From NCBI GenBank assembly GCA_040385105.1, contig JAZKHY010000013.1, forward strand, positions 62,001 to 126,000: a stretch of DNA of 64,000 bases, read 5' to 3'. Made by a program: the position numbers and the translations under genes. The stretch is from JACMQX01 sp040385105 (lineage in GTDB: Bacteria > Pseudomonadota > Gammaproteobacteria > Burkholderiales > Burkholderiaceae_C). The notes beneath the pieces were generated by a model, which worked only from the letters and a program-made list of their open reading frames with translations, was not told the DNA's origin and searched no databases. Positions 17,443-26,896 of this stretch are shown piece by piece. Each line of letters opens with the position of its first letter. The first letter of the stretch is position 1.

Positions 17443-18783
17443 TCAATCGTCCTTGCCGGCGTAAGGGTTTGTCGAAATCTTCATCTGGATCCGCAGCGGC
17501 GTGCCGATGAGGTTGAATTCCTTGCGGAAGCGGCCCTCAAGGAAGCGCTTGTACGACTCGCTCACATGCTCCAGCGAGTTGCCGTGGATGATGATGACCG
17601 GCGGGTTCATGCCGCCCTGGTGGGCATAGCGCAGCTTGGGACGGAACATGCCGGCGCGCTCGGGCGACTGGAACTGCGTGGCCTCCAGCAGCAGCCGGGT
17701 CAGCACCGGCGTTGACATTTTCACGGTGGCCGACTTGTGTGCCTGCGTGATCGACGCCCACACTGGTCCCAGGCCCTGGCGTTTGATGGCCGAGATGTTG
17801 TGGATGGCGGCGAACTTCAGGAAGGCCAGGCGCGTCTCGATCGAGCGCTGCACTATTTCGCGCTGGTAAGAGTCGACCGCATCCCATTTGTTGATGGCAA
17901 CCACCACCGCGCGGCCGCTCTCCAGGATGTAGCCTGCGATGTGAGCATCCTGGTCGGTCACGCCTTGTGTGGCGTCCAGCAGCAGCAGCACGACGTTGGC
18001 CGTCTCGATGGCCTGCAGCGTCTTGACCACCGAGAACTTCTCGATGGCCTCGAAGACCTTGCCCCGGCGGCGCAGGCCGGCCGTGTCGATGAGCTCGAAA
18101 CGCTGGCCGTTGCGCTCGAACGGCACGGTGATGGCGTCGCGCGTGGTGCCCGGCAGGTCGAACGCGACCAGGCGCTCCTCGCCCAGCCAGGTGTTGATCA
18201 GGGTGGACTTGCCGACATTGGGCCGCCCGGCCACAGCCAGCTTGATGATGCCCGGGTCGTCGCCCTCGCCTTCTTCGCCAGGGTCCGGCAGGTTCAGTGG
18301 CTCCAGGGCGATGTCCACCAGGCTGCGGATGCCCTGGCCGTGGGCGGCAGAAATCGGGTAGACCTCGCCGAGGCCCAGCTCGAAGAACTCGCCCAGCTGC
18401 GTGCCCTCGGTCATGCCCTCGGCCTTGTTGGCCACCAGCACTGTCGGTTTGCCGAGCTTGCGCAGGTACTTGGCGATGTCATGGTCCTGCGCCGACAGGC
18501 CGCCGCGTGCATCCAGCACGAAGATCACGACGTCTGCCTCGGCCACGGCCTGGCGCGTCTGCTTGGCCATTTCCTTGTAGATGCCGCTTTCGGCGGCAGG
18601 CTCGAAGCCGCCGGTGTCGATGACGATGTATTCGTGCTTGCCCTGGCGGCCGTTGCCATAGTGGCGGTCACGCGTGAGGCCGGCAAAGTCGGCGACGATG
18701 GCGTCGCGCGACTTGGTCAGGCGGTTGAACAGCGTGGATTTGCCGACGTTGGGGCGGCCTACGAGGGCCAGGACTGGTTTCAC
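17443..18783 (-). CDS. der: GTPase Der (EngA), ribosome assembly
   Basis: This 446-residue essential GTPase has two tandem G domains, each with G1 GRPNVGKST (residues 8-16 and about 185-193) and its own NKxD motif. A C-terminal KH-like domain contacts 23S rRNA during 50S maturation. The frame begins with GTG at 18783, giving MKPVLALVGRPN. It follows bamB by 20 bases, the standard bamB-der order. Confidence 0.96.
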   Translation of the reverse strand: MKPVLALVGRPNVGKSTLFNRLTKSRDAIVADFAGLTRDRHYGNGRQGKHEYIVIDTGGFEPAAESGIYKEMAKQTRQAVAEADVVIFVLDARGGLSAQDHDIAKYLRKLGKPTVLVANKAEGMTEGTQLGEFFELGLGEVYPISAAHGQGIRSLVDIALEPLNLPDPGEEGEGDDPGIIKLAVAGRPNVGKSTLINTWLGEERLVAFDLPGTTRDAITVPFERNGQRFELIDTAGLRRRGKVFEAIEKFSVVKTLQAIETANVVLLLLDATQGVTDQDAHIAGYILESGRAVVVAINKWDAVDSYQREIVQRSIETRLAFLKFAAIHNISAIKRQGLGPVWASITQAHKSATVKMSTPVLTRLLLEATQFQSPERAGMFRPKLRYAHQGGMNPPVIIIHGNSLEHVSESYKRFLEGRFRKEFNLIGTPLRIQMKISTNPYAGKDD

Positions 18784-18803
18784 GGCGGCAATCTTTTCAC
18801 TTG

Positions 18804-19949
18804 TTATTCGGGGGTGAAGCCGAAGACGTTGCCACCCTTTGTGACCACAACCAATGTGTCCCCTGCCAGAACGGGTGCGCCAACGATGGGCGTGCCATCG
18901 GTGGTCACGCGCGTAAGCGGCGAGCCGTCTTCGCGCGACAGCAGGTGCAGCAGGCCGGTGTTGTCACCGATCACCACCGAGCGGCCCACAGACAGCGGGG
19001 CGCTCAGGCTGCGGTATTGCAGACGGTCGGACATCCAGGCGCGTTCGCCGTCGGTGCGGCGCCATGCAACCACCTTGCCGTCAGCCTCGGTGCCATAGAT
19101 GAAGCGGTCATCGCCGTGGACGCCTTCAGCGCCGTTGGCAGGCTTGGTCCAGACAAGGCTGCCGCGGCCGGCGTTGACACAGCCCACATTGGCCTGGAAT
19201 GCCCGGGCGCAGACTACGTCGCCGATGCGGCTGACCCGGCCGACCAGGTCCACCAGGCGCTCCACGTCGTTGGTGCCGCGCGGCGAGGCAATCGGAACCT
19301 CCCAGCGGACAGCGCCGCTGACCGCATTCAGGCCGGCAAGGCGGCCGGACAGGCCCACCACCAGCGTGTCACCCACTGCCAGCATCACGCCGGACTGGCG
19401 CAGCACCAGCGGCTCGCCCGGACGCTGCTGCTGCCACAGCCTGCGGCCGGTCTGGCCGTCAAGTGCCGTGACCGAGCGGTCGCCCGCCAGCACAAAGACG
19501 CGGCCACCGGCCACAAACGGCGCGGTGTAGGCCTGCGATGAAAGCTTCTGGCGCCAGACTTCACGACCGGCATCAAGGGCCACTACTTCGTTGGCATTGG
19601 TCACCACCGCAGCGAGCCGGCCGTCAGTCCCGACGCCGGCCAGAAGCGGCGCACCCGCGCTGCCGCGCCAGATGTCGCGGCCGGTGCGGCCATCAATGGC
19701 AGCAACGGTGCCATCCGTGCCGGCTACCACGACAGTATTGCCGCTCACGCCGATGGAGAGCGGAAAGCCGACTTCGCCGACGCGCGCCGTCCAGGCCTGG
19801 CGCACGCCGATCAGTGCGGCGTTGGGCGCGAGTTCCGCGGGCTTGGGCCTGGGCGTGCCGCTGGAGCAGGCAGCCAGCACGGCAACCAAGGCCAGTGCAG
19901 GGATGGACTTCAGCAGGCGTGCCGCGAGGATGGGGGTGGATGGGTTCAC
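18804..19949 (-). CDS. bamB: Outer-membrane assembly lipoprotein BamB
   Basis: This 381-residue lipoprotein of the BAM complex helps fold outer-membrane beta-barrels. A signal peptide ends in the lipobox LAAC, followed by a beta-propeller of PQQ-like repeats with recurring GxLxALDxxxGxxxW patterns. The GTG start at 19949 overlaps the stop of the YfgM-like gene in a GTGA junction, showing translational coupling. Confidence 0.94.
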   Translation of the reverse strand: MNPSTPILAARLLKSIPALALVAVLAACSSGTPRPKPAELAPNAALIGVRQAWTARVGEVGFPLSIGVSGNTVVVAGTDGTVAAIDGRTGRDIWRGSAGAPLLAGVGTDGRLAAVVTNANEVVALDAGREVWRQKLSSQAYTAPFVAGGRVFVLAGDRSVTALDGQTGRRLWQQQRPGEPLVLRQSGVMLAVGDTLVVGLSGRLAGLNAVSGAVRWEVPIASPRGTNDVERLVDLVGRVSRIGDVVCARAFQANVGCVNAGRGSLVWTKPANGAEGVHGDDRFIYGTEADGKVVAWRRTDGERAWMSDRLQYRSLSAPLSVGRSVVIGDNTGLLHLLSREDGSPLTRVTTDGTPIVGAPVLAGDTLVVVTKGGNVFGFTPE

Positions 19950-20665
19950 TTGCTGGCCTCCGTCGCGGGTGGGGTGGCGGTTGGGGTGGTGGTGGAAGCC
20001 GGCGCGGCTGCAACAGCCTTGGCTGCAGGATCGACCCCCATGGCATTGAGCTTGACTTCAACCAGCCGGCGGTATTCGGCACGGTCTTCAAATGCCTTGT
20101 AGGCTTTCTCGTACTCGGCACGGGCCTCGGCCTTCTTGCCCTGCAGCAGGAAGACATCGCCCTTGCGGTCGGCCACCAGTGCGTCGAATTCCTTCGGGAA
20201 TGAGCCGCCGAGCTGCTTGAGCGCCTCGTCGTACGCCTTGGTCTCCACGAAGATCGCCGAAAGGCGCAGCCTGGCAATGGCCTTGTAGCCGTCGTCGGAC
20301 GCGTTGTCGGCCACCCAGGACAGCGCGGCCCGTGCGGCATCGGCGTTGCCCTTCTCGTAAAAGGTCTTGGCCGCCAGCAGGGCTGCCTGCTGGGCATAGG
20401 TGGTGCGGCCGAACTTGTCTTTCATGTCGTTCAGCGCGCGGTCCAGCACGGCCAGGTCGCTGCCCTTGGCTGCGCGCTCGACCTGGTCGTACATGGCCGC
20501 AGACTGTGCCGACTGGCTGCGGTCCCAGTAGTTATAGAAATTCCAGCCCGCAATGCCGCCAAAAACAACGATCAGCACCCAGGTGATGAGGTTGCCCCAC
20601 TGTTTCCAGAAATGCTTGAGCTGGTCAATCTGCTCTTGTTCTTCGAGGTCGAGATGTTTAGCCAT
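19946..20665 (-). CDS. yfgM: YfgM-like ancillary SecYEG translocon subunit
   Basis: This 239-residue membrane-anchored protein has a short cytoplasmic N-terminus (MAKHLDLEEQEQ), one transmembrane helix at about 25-45 and a periplasmic TPR-like domain with an Ala/Thr/Pro-rich tail. YfgM in Escherichia coli works with PpiD at the Sec translocon and passes substrates to periplasmic chaperones. The position between hisS and bamB is the conserved one. Confidence 0.9.
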   Translation of the reverse strand: MAKHLDLEEQEQIDQLKHFWKQWGNLITWVLIVVFGGIAGWNFYNYWDRSQSAQSAAMYDQVERAAKGSDLAVLDRALNDMKDKFGRTTYAQQAALLAAKTFYEKGNADAARAALSWVADNASDDGYKAIARLRLSAIFVETKAYDEALKQLGGSFPKEFDALVADRKGDVFLLQGKKAEARAEYEKAYKAFEDRAEYRRLVEVKLNAMGVDPAAKAVAAAPASTTTPTATPPATEASK

Positions 20666-20681
20666 GTATTACGCCAGTTGA

Positions 20682-22004
20682 TCAGTTCGATTGTAGGGTG
20701 GCGGCCCAGCCGGCCGCGCCGGCCAGGGGCTCGGTGCGCTGCGCGCCGCTGCCGTCGCGCAGGCTTTTGATGGTGACCTCGCCACGGGCAAGTTCGTCGG
20801 CGCCAAAAATCAGCGCGTGCAGCGCGCCGCTGGCGTCCGCCTTCTTGAGTTGCGCCTTCATGCCGGCCAGGCCATCTGGGCCGGCGGCATGCTGAAGCAC
20901 CCGCACGCCGGCGGCACGCAGCGTCTCCAGTGTGGCCACCACCTGCGGCAGGGCCGTTCCCGGCGGGACGATGGCATAGGCGTGTGGCGGCGTGGCCGGC
21001 ACCGGCAGGCCGAGCTCCTGGACCAGCAGCAGCAGCCGCTCAATGCCCAGGCCAAAGCCCACGGCCGGCGCGCTCTTGCCGCCCAGTTGCTCGATCAGCC
21101 CGTCATAGCGGCCGCCGCCGCAGACCGTGCCCTGGGATCCGAGCTGGTCGGTGACCCACTCGAACACGGTCAGGTTGTAGTAGTCCATGCCGCGCACCAG
21201 GCGCGGGTTGACGCGATAGGCGAGCCCGACGGCGTCCAGCACGGCACGCACTGCGTCGAAGTGGGCCCGCGAGGCTTCGCCCAGGAAGCTCATCAGCTGC
21301 GGCGCGCCTTCGATCAATGCCTGCATTGCAGGGTTCTTGCTGTCGAGAATCCGCAGCGGATTGGTCTGCAGGCGGCGCGCGGAGTCTGCATCCAGCTCCC
21401 CCGCGTGCTGCTCGAAATACTGCACCAGGGCCTCGCGATGCGCCTTGCGCTCGGGCGGCTGGCCCAGGCTGTTGATTTCCAGCCGCACATGCTGGCCTTC
21501 GACCAGGCCCAGCTCGCGCCACAGGGCCCGCGCCACCAGGATCATTTCGGCATCGACATCGGGGCCGGCAAAGCCCAGGGCCTCGACGTCCAGCTGGTGG
21601 AACTGTCGGTAGCGGCCCTTTTGCGGCCGCTCATGGCGGAACATCGGCCCCATGGTCCAGACCCGCAGCGGGCCGTTGTACAGCGCGTTGTGCTCGATCA
21701 TCGCGCGCACGATGCCGGCAGTGGCCTCCGGGCGCAGGGTCAGCCGGTCGCCGTTCATCGAATCGGTGAAGGAATACATCTCCTTCTCGACGATGTCGGT
21801 CACCTCGCCAAGGCCCCGCACAAAGAGCGCTGTGGGCTCGACGATGGGCGTGAGAAGGTTCTGGTAGCCGTAGCGCGCGAGGACGTTGCGCACTGCGGAT
21901 TCAAACCATTGCCACAGCCCGGAATCAGGCAGTTTGTCGGTGCGCGGCACAGACGCCGGCAATATGTCGTTCATGCCTTTGACGGCACTCAGTTTCTCAG
22001 CCAT
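20682..22004 (-). CDS. hisS: Histidyl-tRNA synthetase
   Basis: This 440-residue class II synthetase charges tRNA-His. The N-terminal KGMNDILP block, motif 2 (GPMFRHERPQKGRYRQFHQ) and the histidine-specific LVRGMDYYNLTVFEW segment can be read. Motif 3 is GFGLGIERLLLL, and an anticodon-binding domain closes the protein. The complete set distinguishes it from the HisZ paralogue at 11869-13017. It follows ispG by 11 bases. Confidence 0.97.
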   Translation of the reverse strand: MAEKLSAVKGMNDILPASVPRTDKLPDSGLWQWFESAVRNVLARYGYQNLLTPIVEPTALFVRGLGEVTDIVEKEMYSFTDSMNGDRLTLRPEATAGIVRAMIEHNALYNGPLRVWTMGPMFRHERPQKGRYRQFHQLDVEALGFAGPDVDAEMILVARALWRELGLVEGQHVRLEINSLGQPPERKAHREALVQYFEQHAGELDADSARRLQTNPLRILDSKNPAMQALIEGAPQLMSFLGEASRAHFDAVRAVLDAVGLAYRVNPRLVRGMDYYNLTVFEWVTDQLGSQGTVCGGGRYDGLIEQLGGKSAPAVGFGLGIERLLLLVQELGLPVPATPPHAYAIVPPGTALPQVVATLETLRAAGVRVLQHAAGPDGLAGMKAQLKKADASGALHALIFGADELARGEVTIKSLRDGSGAQRTEPLAGAAGWAATLQSN

Positions 22005-22015
22005 GTTCTGGGGTG

Positions 22016-23302
22016 TCAGGCGTGCTCGGCAACCTGGCCGAACCGCTTTTCTATGTAGGTTTCAACAAGCTGGTGGAATTCATTGGCGATGTTGTCGCCG
22101 CGCAGCGTGAGGGCTTTTTCGCCGTCGATGTACACCGGCGCGGCCGGCGCCTCGCCGGTGCCGGGCAGGCTGATGCCGATGTCGGCATGCTTGCTCTCGC
22201 CCGGGCCGTTGACGATGCAGCCCATGACGGCCACTTTCATCTTCTCCACGCCGGGATATTTCTTGCGCCACACGGGCATCTGCGCCCGCAGGTAGTCGTC
22301 GATCTGCTTGGCCAGTTCCTGGAAGGTGGTGCTGGTGGTGCGGCCACATCCCGGGCAGGCTGTGACGCTGGGCACGAAGCTGCGCAGGCCCAGCGCCTGC
22401 AGGATCTCCGACGCGATGACCACTTCCTGGGTGCGGGCCTCGCCGGGCTGCGGTGTGAGCGACACGCGAATGGTATCGCCGATGCCTTCCTGAAGCAGGA
22501 TGGACAGCGCCGTCGCCGATGCGACCGTGCCCTTGGTGCCCATGCCGGCTTCGGTCAGGCCCAGGTGCAGCGCATAGTCGCAACGTTTGGCCAGTTCGCG
22601 ATATACCGAGATCAGGTCCTGCACACCGCTGACCTTGCACGACAGCATGATCTGGCTGGCAGCCAGGCCCAGTTCGGTGGCGCGGGTGGCGGAGTCCAGG
22701 GCGGAGGTGATGAGCGCCTCATACATGACCTGCTTCGCGTCCCAGGGCTGGGCGCGCTGGCTGTTGGTGTCCATCAACTGGGCCAGCAGTTCCTGGTCGA
22801 GGCTGCCCCAGTTGACGCCGATGCGCACAGGCTTGTTCCAGCGGACGGCGGCCTCGATCATCTGGCTGAACTGGCGGTCGTGCTTGTCGCCCTTGCCCAC
22901 ATTGCCGGGGTTGATGCGGTACTTGGACAGCGCCTCGGCGCAGGCCGGGTAGTCGGTCAGCAGCCGGTGGCCGTTGTAGTGGAAGTCGCCGATCAGCGGG
23001 ACGTCGATGCCCATGCGGTCGAGCTGTTCGCGAATGTATGGCACGGCCTGCGCGGCCTCGGGCGTGTTGACGGTGATGCGGACCAGTTCGGAGCCGGCGA
23101 TCGCGAGTTCCTTGACCTGGATGGCGGTGCCGATGGCGTCCACCGTGTCGGTATTCGTCATGGACTGCACGCGCACCGGCGCGTCGCCGCCGACAGTGAC
23201 GATGCGCGAGCCCCAGGAGACACTGGCCTGGCGTGAGCGGCGGGGCCTGGGCGCGGCCGACTCGATGGCGGAACCGGAAGGGGTTGGATTGGAGTCCTGC
23301 AC
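22016..23302 (-). CDS. ispG: 4-hydroxy-3-methylbut-2-enyl diphosphate synthase
   Basis: This 428-residue 4Fe-4S enzyme makes HMBPP in the MEP isoprenoid pathway. The N-terminal TIM barrel begins with VQSMTNTDTVD, and the C-terminal half has the cluster cysteines in ACPGCGR plus a later Cys in MGCIVNGPGE. The start is GTG at 23302 and overlaps the rodZ stop codon by one base, so translation is coupled. Confidence 0.96.
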   Translation of the reverse strand: MQDSNPTPSGSAIESAAPRPRRSRQASVSWGSRIVTVGGDAPVRVQSMTNTDTVDAIGTAIQVKELAIAGSELVRITVNTPEAAQAVPYIREQLDRMGIDVPLIGDFHYNGHRLLTDYPACAEALSKYRINPGNVGKGDKHDRQFSQMIEAAVRWNKPVRIGVNWGSLDQELLAQLMDTNSQRAQPWDAKQVMYEALITSALDSATRATELGLAASQIMLSCKVSGVQDLISVYRELAKRCDYALHLGLTEAGMGTKGTVASATALSILLQEGIGDTIRVSLTPQPGEARTQEVVIASEILQALGLRSFVPSVTACPGCGRTTSTTFQELAKQIDDYLRAQMPVWRKKYPGVEKMKVAVMGCIVNGPGESKHADIGISLPGTGEAPAAPVYIDGEKALTLRGDNIANEFHQLVETYIEKRFGQVAEHA

Positions 23303-24294
23303 TACTTCACCTCGAACCGTGCCACGTTGTCACGCGCCAGGGGAGCCAGGTCAAGCGGCTTGCCACGCACCTGCACCTGGGTCGAATCTGCCCGGCCGAC
23401 AACGACGGACAAGGGCAATGCGCCGGACGCGCCAGCGGCCTCGCCCGGCAAAAGGGTCTTGCGCAAGGAGACCGTGCCCCTTGCATCCGTGACTTCAACC
23501 CAGGACTCGACCTTTGCCTTGAACACGACGATGCCGCCTGCAGGTGCAGCCGCCACCACAGACGATGCGGGCGCGGCGGCGGCCACAGGCGCTGCGGGCG
23601 CAATGACGAGGGTCGGGCTCGCCACGGTCGGCGTAGAAAGCGATACAGACGGCGAAAGCGCGACGGAGGCTGCAATGGCAGGCGCGGCGGGCACACTGGC
23701 GGCGATCGTTGCCGCCGGAGCCGCTGCGCCGGAAGCAGAGGACATGGCCAGCTGCGCTGTCGGCACCGCAGCGCCCGGCGCCTCGGTTGCCGGGACGGCA
23801 GCCTGCGGCGGCATGACGGCGGCTTCGGGCGCGCCACCGCCGGTGGCGACCTGCTCCCGAATGTCCGGCAGGAAAATCAGCACCAGCGCCCCCATCAGCA
23901 GGGCAAGCACCGCCAGCACGGCAGGCCGCGACACCTGGTCCCAGGTAGAGGGCCCAGGGCCGTCGCTGGGCGCCCTGAACGGCGCATTGATGCCGGACGT
24001 CACATGCGCCAGACGTGGCGCCGCAGTCTGCGGCAGCTTCTCGAGCACGGGCGCCGGGTCCACTTTCAGTGTGCGGCAGACGCTGGACGCGAGCGCCCGG
24101 ACAAAAACGGCGTCGGGCAGCAGGTCGAAGCGGTCGGCCTCCAGCGCTTCCAGCTTCTTGACCGGCACCTTGAGCGACACGGCCAGCGCGGCAATATGCA
24201 GCCCGGAGGCCTCGCGAGCCTGCCGCAGCAGCGCGCCTGCGCTTGCTGCCGCGCCTGAGGTGCTTTCCGGACCAGCCTGCTCCATCTCACTCAT
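23302..24294 (-). CDS. rodZ: RodZ-like cytoskeletal membrane protein
   Basis: This 330-residue protein links MreB to the cell-wall elongation machinery. A cytoplasmic helix-turn-helix domain (about 20-90, with LLRQAREASGLHIAALA) is followed by a linker and a transmembrane helix (VLAVLALLMGALVLIF). A long Ala/Pro/Thr-rich periplasmic stretch then leads to the C-terminal DUF4115 domain (WVEVTDARGTV). The ATG at 24294 overlaps the pilF stop by eight bases. The long low-complexity spacer is usual in high-GC genomes. Confidence 0.9.
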   Translation of the reverse strand: MSEMEQAGPESTSGAAASAGALLRQAREASGLHIAALAVSLKVPVKKLEALEADRFDLLPDAVFVRALASSVCRTLKVDPAPVLEKLPQTAAPRLAHVTSGINAPFRAPSDGPGPSTWDQVSRPAVLAVLALLMGALVLIFLPDIREQVATGGGAPEAAVMPPQAAVPATEAPGAAVPTAQLAMSSASGAAAPAATIAASVPAAPAIAASVALSPSVSLSTPTVASPTLVIAPAAPVAAAAPASSVVAAAPAGGIVVFKAKVESWVEVTDARGTVSLRKTLLPGEAAGASGALPLSVVVGRADSTQVQVRGKPLDLAPLARDNVARFEVK

Positions 24295-25150
24295 TAAACG
24301 CTCCACGCTCGTAAGCCGCCATCTCCCTGGACTGGGGGAAACGCCGCCGGAGCTGGTCCACAAGCTGCAGCATGGCAACACGGTCGTCCAGGCGGCGCTC
24401 CACGCGGATGCCGAGCCACAGCGACTCCGCATTGGCGAGTTCGCTGTTGTTCAACCGGCGGATGTAGAACTGGGCACGCTGGAAATCACCGCGGCGGTAC
24501 ATGAGGTTGGCCAGGGTGTAGCCGGTGACCGGGTTGGCGGCATCGAGCTCGTAGGAGCGGGCAAGCGTGCGCTCGGCGTCGGCGGTACGGCCCGCGCGCG
24601 CCTGGCAGATGCCTTGCGCCATAAGCGTCTTGGCCTGGTCGCCATACACCGGGCTGGCCAGCGCCTGGGCAAACGACTGCTCTGCCTCGGCAAAGCGGCC
24701 CTGCTGGCAGAAGAACCAGCCGAAGTTGTGCAGCGCATCGGCATCGCGCGGGTTCAGCGCAACGGCGCGGCGGAAGCTGTCTTCCGCCAGGCGCGGGTCA
24801 TTCAGGCGCATGTAGATCAGGCCGCGGAGGTTGTACGCCTCGGCGAACCCGGGGTCGTTGGTGATGGCCTGCTTGAGTTCGTCCAGCGCCACGCTGGTCT
24901 GGCCCTGCTCGAAGTAGCCGGATGCAAGCTGGACGCGGATGCGCGCGCGCTTGCGGGCTTCGGGCTCGTCGGAGTCGGTGACAAGGTCGGGCCGTGCCTG
25001 GGCATTCGTTGCGCCGGAACCACTGTTGGCTGCGCAGCCGGAGATGGTGGTCAGGGCCAGTGCCGCAAATGCGGCAGCAGAAATCCAGCGCCCGATGATG
25101 CCTGTCACGGTGCCGGTTGCCGTCCCGGATTCCGAGGTGAAACTTGTCAT
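24287..25150 (-). CDS. pilF: Type IV pilus assembly lipoprotein PilF/PilW
   Basis: This 287-residue lipoprotein has a signal peptide with lipobox TISGC and at least five TPR units between residues 70 and 260. It acts as the pilotin that brings PilQ secretin to the outer membrane and is needed for type IV pili. The ATG overlaps the rlmN stop (ATGA). The rlmN-pilF-rodZ-ispG-hisS order is conserved in proteobacteria. Confidence 0.93.
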   Translation of the reverse strand: MTSFTSESGTATGTVTGIIGRWISAAAFAALALTTISGCAANSGSGATNAQARPDLVTDSDEPEARKRARIRVQLASGYFEQGQTSVALDELKQAITNDPGFAEAYNLRGLIYMRLNDPRLAEDSFRRAVALNPRDADALHNFGWFFCQQGRFAEAEQSFAQALASPVYGDQAKTLMAQGICQARAGRTADAERTLARSYELDAANPVTGYTLANLMYRRGDFQRAQFYIRRLNNSELANAESLWLGIRVERRLDDRVAMLQLVDQLRRRFPQSREMAAYERGAFNE

Positions 25151-26313
25151 GATTTCAAGGTCTCCTTGGCGTCAGCCTCCAGGGTCCTGACGGGTTTGAG
25201 CATTACCACGCGCTGTTGCGCGATGCGCTCACCCACACGGGTGCGGTCCATGACGTCGCCTGCAAGCTGGCCGCAGGCCGCATCAATGTCGTCGCCGCGT
25301 GTTTTGCGCACGGTTGTGACGATACCAGCATCACTGAGGATTTTGGCGAATGCCGTGACCTGATTTTGCGGCGAACGCACAAGGCCCGACTCGGGAAACG
25401 GATTGAACGGTATCAGGTTGAACTTGCACCAGGCGCCCCGTCCGCCATCGGGAGCCCACCTGCGCACCAGCTCGACGAGCTGGCGGGCGTGTTCTGGCTG
25501 GTCGTTAACGCCATCCAGCATGCAATATTCAAAGGTGATGAAGTCGCGCGGCGCATGTTCAAGGTACCGGTTGCAGGCCTGCATGAGTTCATCCAGCGGG
25601 TACTTGCGGTTCAGCGGCACGAGGTTGTCGCGCAATGCATCGACGGGTGCATGCAGCGACACGGCCAACGCCACCGGGCAGTCCGCACCCAGCCTGTCCA
25701 TCATCGGCACCACACCGGAGGTGGACACCGTGACGCGGCGGCGCGACAGGCCATAGGCATGGTCGTCCAGCATGACCTTGAGCGCCGGCACCAGCGCGCT
25801 GTAATTCTGCAGCGGCTCGCCCATGCCCATCATCACGACGTTGGAAATGACCCGTTCGCCCGTCTTGAGGTGCTTGCGCAGGAAGTGCTCGGCAAACCAG
25901 AGCTGGGCAATGATCTCGCCCGTCGTGAGGTTGCGGCTGAAGCCCTGGTGGCCGGTGGAGCAGAAGCGGCACCCCACAGCGCAGCCGGCCTGGGACGAGA
26001 CGCACAGCGTGCCGCGGTCATCCTCGGGAATGAACACGGCCTCGACCGCATCGCCATTGCCGACGTCAAACAGCCACTTGATGGTGCCGTCTTTTGATTC
26101 GTGTTGGGTGAGGACCTTGAGGCCCTCGATGTGTGCTGTCGTTGCCAGCTTTTCGCGCAGCGACTTTGCCAGGTCGCTCATCTGGCTGAAGTCAGAGGCG
26201 CCGCGCTGGTGGATCCAGCGGAACAGTTGCGTGGCCCGGAAACGCTTTTCGCCGAGCCGTTCGCAAAAGGCGGCCAAGCCCTCGAGGTCGTAGTCGAGAA
26301 GGTTGGCCGTCAT
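25147..26313 (-). CDS. rlmN: 23S rRNA/tRNA adenine-C2 methyltransferase RlmN
   Basis: This 388-residue radical SAM enzyme methylates A2503 of 23S rRNA and A37 of some tRNAs. The cluster-binding motif CAVGCRFC is present, along with the SAM-binding MGMGEPLQNY segment and the C-terminal catalytic region. It starts 22 bases after ndk, so both are likely on one transcript. Confidence 0.96.
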   Translation of the reverse strand: MTANLLDYDLEGLAAFCERLGEKRFRATQLFRWIHQRGASDFSQMSDLAKSLREKLATTAHIEGLKVLTQHESKDGTIKWLFDVGNGDAVEAVFIPEDDRGTLCVSSQAGCAVGCRFCSTGHQGFSRNLTTGEIIAQLWFAEHFLRKHLKTGERVISNVVMMGMGEPLQNYSALVPALKVMLDDHAYGLSRRRVTVSTSGVVPMMDRLGADCPVALAVSLHAPVDALRDNLVPLNRKYPLDELMQACNRYLEHAPRDFITFEYCMLDGVNDQPEHARQLVELVRRWAPDGGRGAWCKFNLIPFNPFPESGLVRSPQNQVTAFAKILSDAGIVTTVRKTRGDDIDAACGQLAGDVMDRTRVGERIAQQRVVMLKPVRTLEADAKETLKS

Positions 26314-26335
26314 TTCATGCTTTTGCCTGCCCGCT

Positions 26336-26761
26336 TCAGCGCGAGTAGACGTTCATGCCGGGGAAGAAGAAGGCGACTTCGGCCTTGGCCGTCTCGACGG
26401 CGTCGGAGCCGTGCACGGCGTTGGCATCGATGCTGTCGGCGAAGTCGGCGCGGATGGTGCCGGCTGCGGCTTTCTTGGGGTCGGTCGCGCCCATCAGGTC
26501 ACGGTTCTTGAGGATGGCGCCTTCGCCTTCAAGGGCCTGGATCATCACCGGGCCGGAAATCATGAACTCGACGAGATCCTTGAAGAAGGGACGCTCCTTG
26601 TGCACTGCATAGAACTGCTCGGCTTCACCGCGCGACAGGTGCGCCATTTTGGCGGCGACGACCTTGAGGCCGGCGGCTTCAAAGCGGGCGTAGATCTGGC
26701 CGATCACGTTTTTGGCCACTGCGTCGGGCTTGATGATGGAGAGGGTGCGTTCGATAGCCAT
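26336..26761 (-). CDS. ndk: Nucleoside diphosphate kinase
   Basis: This 141-residue enzyme balances nucleoside triphosphates by phosphate transfer through an active-site histidine, seen in NAVHGSDAVETA near residue 117. The N-terminal ERTLSIIKPDAV block is standard. The start ATG at 26761 replaces a longer upstream frame. It is the first gene of the long minus-strand operon that runs to der. Confidence 0.97.
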   Translation of the reverse strand: MAIERTLSIIKPDAVAKNVIGQIYARFEAAGLKVVAAKMAHLSRGEAEQFYAVHKERPFFKDLVEFMISGPVMIQALEGEGAILKNRDLMGATDPKKAAAGTIRADFADSIDANAVHGSDAVETAKAEVAFFFPGMNVYSR

Positions 26762-26782
26762 TTTGTTTTCCTGAGCTTGAAG

Positions 26783-26811
26783 TTTTAAAGTCGTTTTGCC
26801 CAATTGAGCAA
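26783..26811 (-). promoter_or_regulatory. Candidate sigma-70 promoter for ndk and its operon
   Basis: On the minus strand a TTGCTC box (26806-26811) and a TTAAAA box (26783-26788) are separated by exactly 17 bases and lie just upstream of ndk. Each matches the consensus only in part. No other promoter-like pair is seen in the 135-base gap to rluB. Confidence 0.4.
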
Positions 26812-26896
26812 AGCCTGCGATTTTAACCTGTATGGGTGATTTCCCTATGACATCCCGTGATTCAGGGAATGGGCTGCCGGAGGCGCGTCCGGGCTT

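Noticed and set aside
23327..25363. A 678-codon plus-strand frame across rodZ and pilF
   Set aside because: The Ala/Gly/Thr-rich product is a reflection of the low-complexity rodZ region.
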